Part shown: positions 7,201 to 7,864 of the stretch, one piece after another | How the letters are laid out: each line of letters begins with the position of its first letter | How positions within the stretch are numbered: position 1 is the stretch's first letter | Assembly: GCA_031263625.1 (NCBI GenBank) | Contig: JAISFK010000448.1 | Coordinates: forward strand, 1 to 7,864 | Direction: 5' to 3' | Origin: Clostridiales bacterium | GTDB lineage: Bacteria > Bacillota > Clostridia > WRLR01 | DNA: 7,864 nt | Notes under the pieces: generated by a model | Database searches by the model: none | Told to the model about the DNA's origin: nothing | The model's input: only the letters and a program-made list of their open reading frames with translations | Translations under genes and position numbers: made by a program

Positions 7201-7864
7201 TTGAAAAACGTATCGACGGGCATTATTATGTGGCCGAGGCTGTGCCGGACGCTCCAAAGAAAACAATCTATGTGCAGAGCGCATACAGAAACAGGAGCCT
7301 CGCAAGCGGTGAGTGGACTAACGCCCTTCCCCCAAACGTCCAAAACGCAGTCGCGAATGCCCCTGTTTCCGATGGCGGGGACCTTGCCGGCGAGTCATGG
7401 AAAACCCCTTCCTCCTACGCCCAAAACGGACCTGCACCCGTCCCCGCTATCGGCAATAATGTACCACAGCCGGACATGGATGTCAACGCGCCCGGCAATG
7501 CGCTGGGCGAATGGGAAGTGACCGCCGAGGACGCCGAGGAGCTGTTCGACGATTACGGGCTGGCGGCGCATGAACGCCCGGACGCGCAGAGGGCGGCGGA
7601 TATCATCAACAGGCTGCAGCTGGGCGGCGACAGCGCGCTTACGGCTGCGGACTGGGATTTGCTCGCCGATTACGACGGGTTCTCGCAGATCGCCGCCGAA
7701 TACTCGGACGGGGGCGCGGGCGGCGTGGATGCCGGGCAAGCCGCACAGCAACAGGCGCAACAGGCACAGCAAGCACCCGCGCAGATGCAAACCGCCGATT
7801 TTGCAGAAAACCCGCAAAATCAAACACAGCCGCAACAGCAACAGCCCGCCGCCGAAACGCCCGC
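4203..7864 (+). CDS. Giant phage polyvalent protein with PBECR-type nuclease domain (partial, at least 1220 aa)
   Basis: I translated the frame from ATG 4203 codon by codon; it has no stop to the window edge, giving at least 1220 residues. Residues 1-80 are Ala/Arg-rich and basic. Residues 180-460 are highly charged and probably helical or coiled coil. Residues 500-815 form a block I recall from clostridial phage and conjugative-element polyvalent proteins: YDYMSDDEKSDFYYYLG, a Gly/Ala-rich hydrophobic stretch at 644-704 with an EGLTEK motif, AEGSEEIAAELLDN at 738-751, and a GxxxGxxxG zipper at 801-809. Residues 933-1031 match the PBECR (Barnase-EndoU-ColicinE5/D-RelE-like) nuclease pattern: LRHINSRHGANGAADHSMA, DIARMRYVIENFD, a LLEKRIDGHYYVAEAV strand pair and a final IYVQSAY. 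His944, His949, Lys1002 and Tyr1028 are candidate active-site residues. An acidic helical segment (1100-1170) and a Gln-rich linker (1177-1216) follow, which implies further domains outside. Polyvalent proteins are known to be delivered with phage or plasmid DNA to act early in the new host. Delivery here is inferred from the virion-gene neighbours. Subfamily (PBECR2/3/other) is not resolved. Confidence 0.88.
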   Translation, partial: MAARPMSKRMEQAMARARAAQAESATKGAFGGAAPDAQSAVEEIKARRRRSAEASAEARDASNRKRRQAQLVAFMEDAELRKSNFTGPGSGAGGAAAYEDVYSGDEIDKYIRLGLLTRPKAAGAGGQGAPALDSPNTGSVYKAALDRTSDLTLERPIGEEAEALGALYSSSKYEEGRNPVSDMTAGVEEARDKLKAAEIGLPYPAGNERAKLLERQRARVDTSPSQAQVDYVGEMAKAEERLRQAQRMAEPDAGEMGPVDSADALGAATRLQALRAKGERLFPGGTSMSPEAQERIALLDERISNAGDQADMDAARKYNADRKMHDELAALPKTAERSSRMAQLEAEMEQYIQYGADAGGYRARKATNDEFAAQLEAARPKTKNGYSAEYERLLAQARDDPQIKADFDAVRNWSSDGNKTARAQLAEGLRLSDEQAKLRRAADRDQAVRLGRREAGLIVNKNVKVSRGLERDATDRILNGATGVYASVLGDTIFGNAKEKLLKYDYMSDDEKSDFYYYLGIGQQDKAFDYLESLEGRLEDRVKAAEQGELRELAEERPAVGAAGQFISNFGSPAAVIPQAYGAAKNAIKGDAFYEPAATAGPLNRAAYSAQALGEGVEARITRGLDDTKPVLLGMTQADLARQGYGLVQSIASSAVNVAAFGPASVYVMGAQAAGGATYAAAERGLSPAQALAIGVGSGLIEGLTEKYSVENFLKFFEGGSKMGLKLALKEVGKQMLAEGSEEIAAELLDNALDILVAGDMSEFAQYKNQLVAGGMGEEEASSAAIKQFFVNNVLSSGIGGTISGVAFGTVGVGKNNYNVAKNNRIEARAAKAQQQSGDTGNRAALETVAKLRAQEAALEQEWQRQGAADRAPADTARVVQEYEAAVDPDILGFAEAVAKGGRDGGDRVGVGAVDAAHADVLQRLTGTDYTGFKIELTADALRHINSRHGANGAADHSMADANDIARMRYVIENFDGAQIAGNTGALRNSDGSRADVILLEKRIDGHYYVAEAVPDAPKKTIYVQSAYRNRSLASGEWTNALPPNVQNAVANAPVSDGGDLAGESWKTPSSYAQNGPAPVPAIGNNVPQPDMDVNAPGNALGEWEVTAEDAEELFDDYGLAAHERPDAQRAADIINRLQLGGDSALTAADWDLLADYDGFSQIAAEYSDGGAGGVDAGQAAQQQAQQAQQAPAQMQTADFAENPQNQTQPQQQQPAAETP
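4245..4258. repeat. (GC)7 dinucleotide tract near the 5' end of the giant gene
   Basis: Seven GC units encode the Ala-Arg alternation of residues 15-19. Alternating purine-pyrimidine GC tracts can adopt Z-DNA and are slippage-prone. A change of one unit would shift the frame of the whole giant gene. Confidence 0.8.
4353..4376. repeat. Tandem 12-base direct repeat encoding SAEASAEA
   Basis: AGCGCCGAGGCC (4353-4364) is followed directly by AGCGCCGAGGCT (4365-4376), one mismatch in twelve. It keeps the frame and encodes residues 51-58 of the giant protein, extending a charged helix; it looks like a small in-frame duplication. Confidence 0.75.

Noticed and set aside
1..7864. tRNA, rRNA, CRISPR array, insertion sequence or intrinsic terminator
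   Set aside because: I saw no tRNA-like cloverleaf, no spaced repeat array, no transposase and no GC stem followed by a T-run; the gaps between genes are too short to hold them.

Overview
This window looks like part of the late (virion) gene cluster of a tailed phage or prophage. The likely host is a high-GC member of the Bacillota, most plausibly a gut-type Clostridia. The assignment rests on strong GGAGG-type ribosome binding sites, one TTG start, about 65% GC in hand-counted stretches, and protein motifs that I associate with clostridial podovirus-like prophages. No terminase, portal, capsid, integrase or host gene is present, so prophage and free phage cannot be told apart. All supported genes lie on the + strand, tightly packed and with at most about 60 bases between them, as in a single late operon.

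Layout. Bases 2-223 are the 3' end of a gene that starts outside the window, probably encoding a beta-rich structural protein. It is visibly lower in GC (about 48%) than what follows. Next is a 159-residue beta-rich protein (237-716, TTG start) resembling the C-terminal beta-sandwich of fibre or receptor-binding proteins. Then comes a 547-residue protein (740-2383) with the look of a podovirus DNA-stabilisation / tail-nozzle beta-propeller (P22 gp10-like). It contains a striking perfect inverted repeat with 13-base arms. A short AT-rich heptamer repeat array (2385-2425) and a G-rich leader precede a 577-residue Ala/Gln/Tyr-rich protein (2446-4179), a candidate internal or ejection protein.

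The rest of the window, 4203 to the end, is one uninterrupted reading frame of at least 1220 residues that runs off the right edge. I read it as a phage 'polyvalent protein'. It has a basic N-terminus, a long charged helical region, a conserved block with Gly/Ala-rich membrane-active-looking segments including a GxxxGxxxG zipper, then a PBECR-type (Barnase-EndoU-ColicinE5/D-RelE-like) nuclease domain, followed by low-complexity linkers that suggest more domains beyond the window.

How they may work together (inference). Short-tail components (nozzle and fibre-like proteins) are encoded next to a probable ejection protein and a giant multidomain protein carrying an RNase-like toxin domain. A coherent model is that the giant protein is packaged in the virion and injected with the DNA. 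Its zipper segment would help cross the envelope and its nuclease would act in the newly infected cell, against translation or competing elements.
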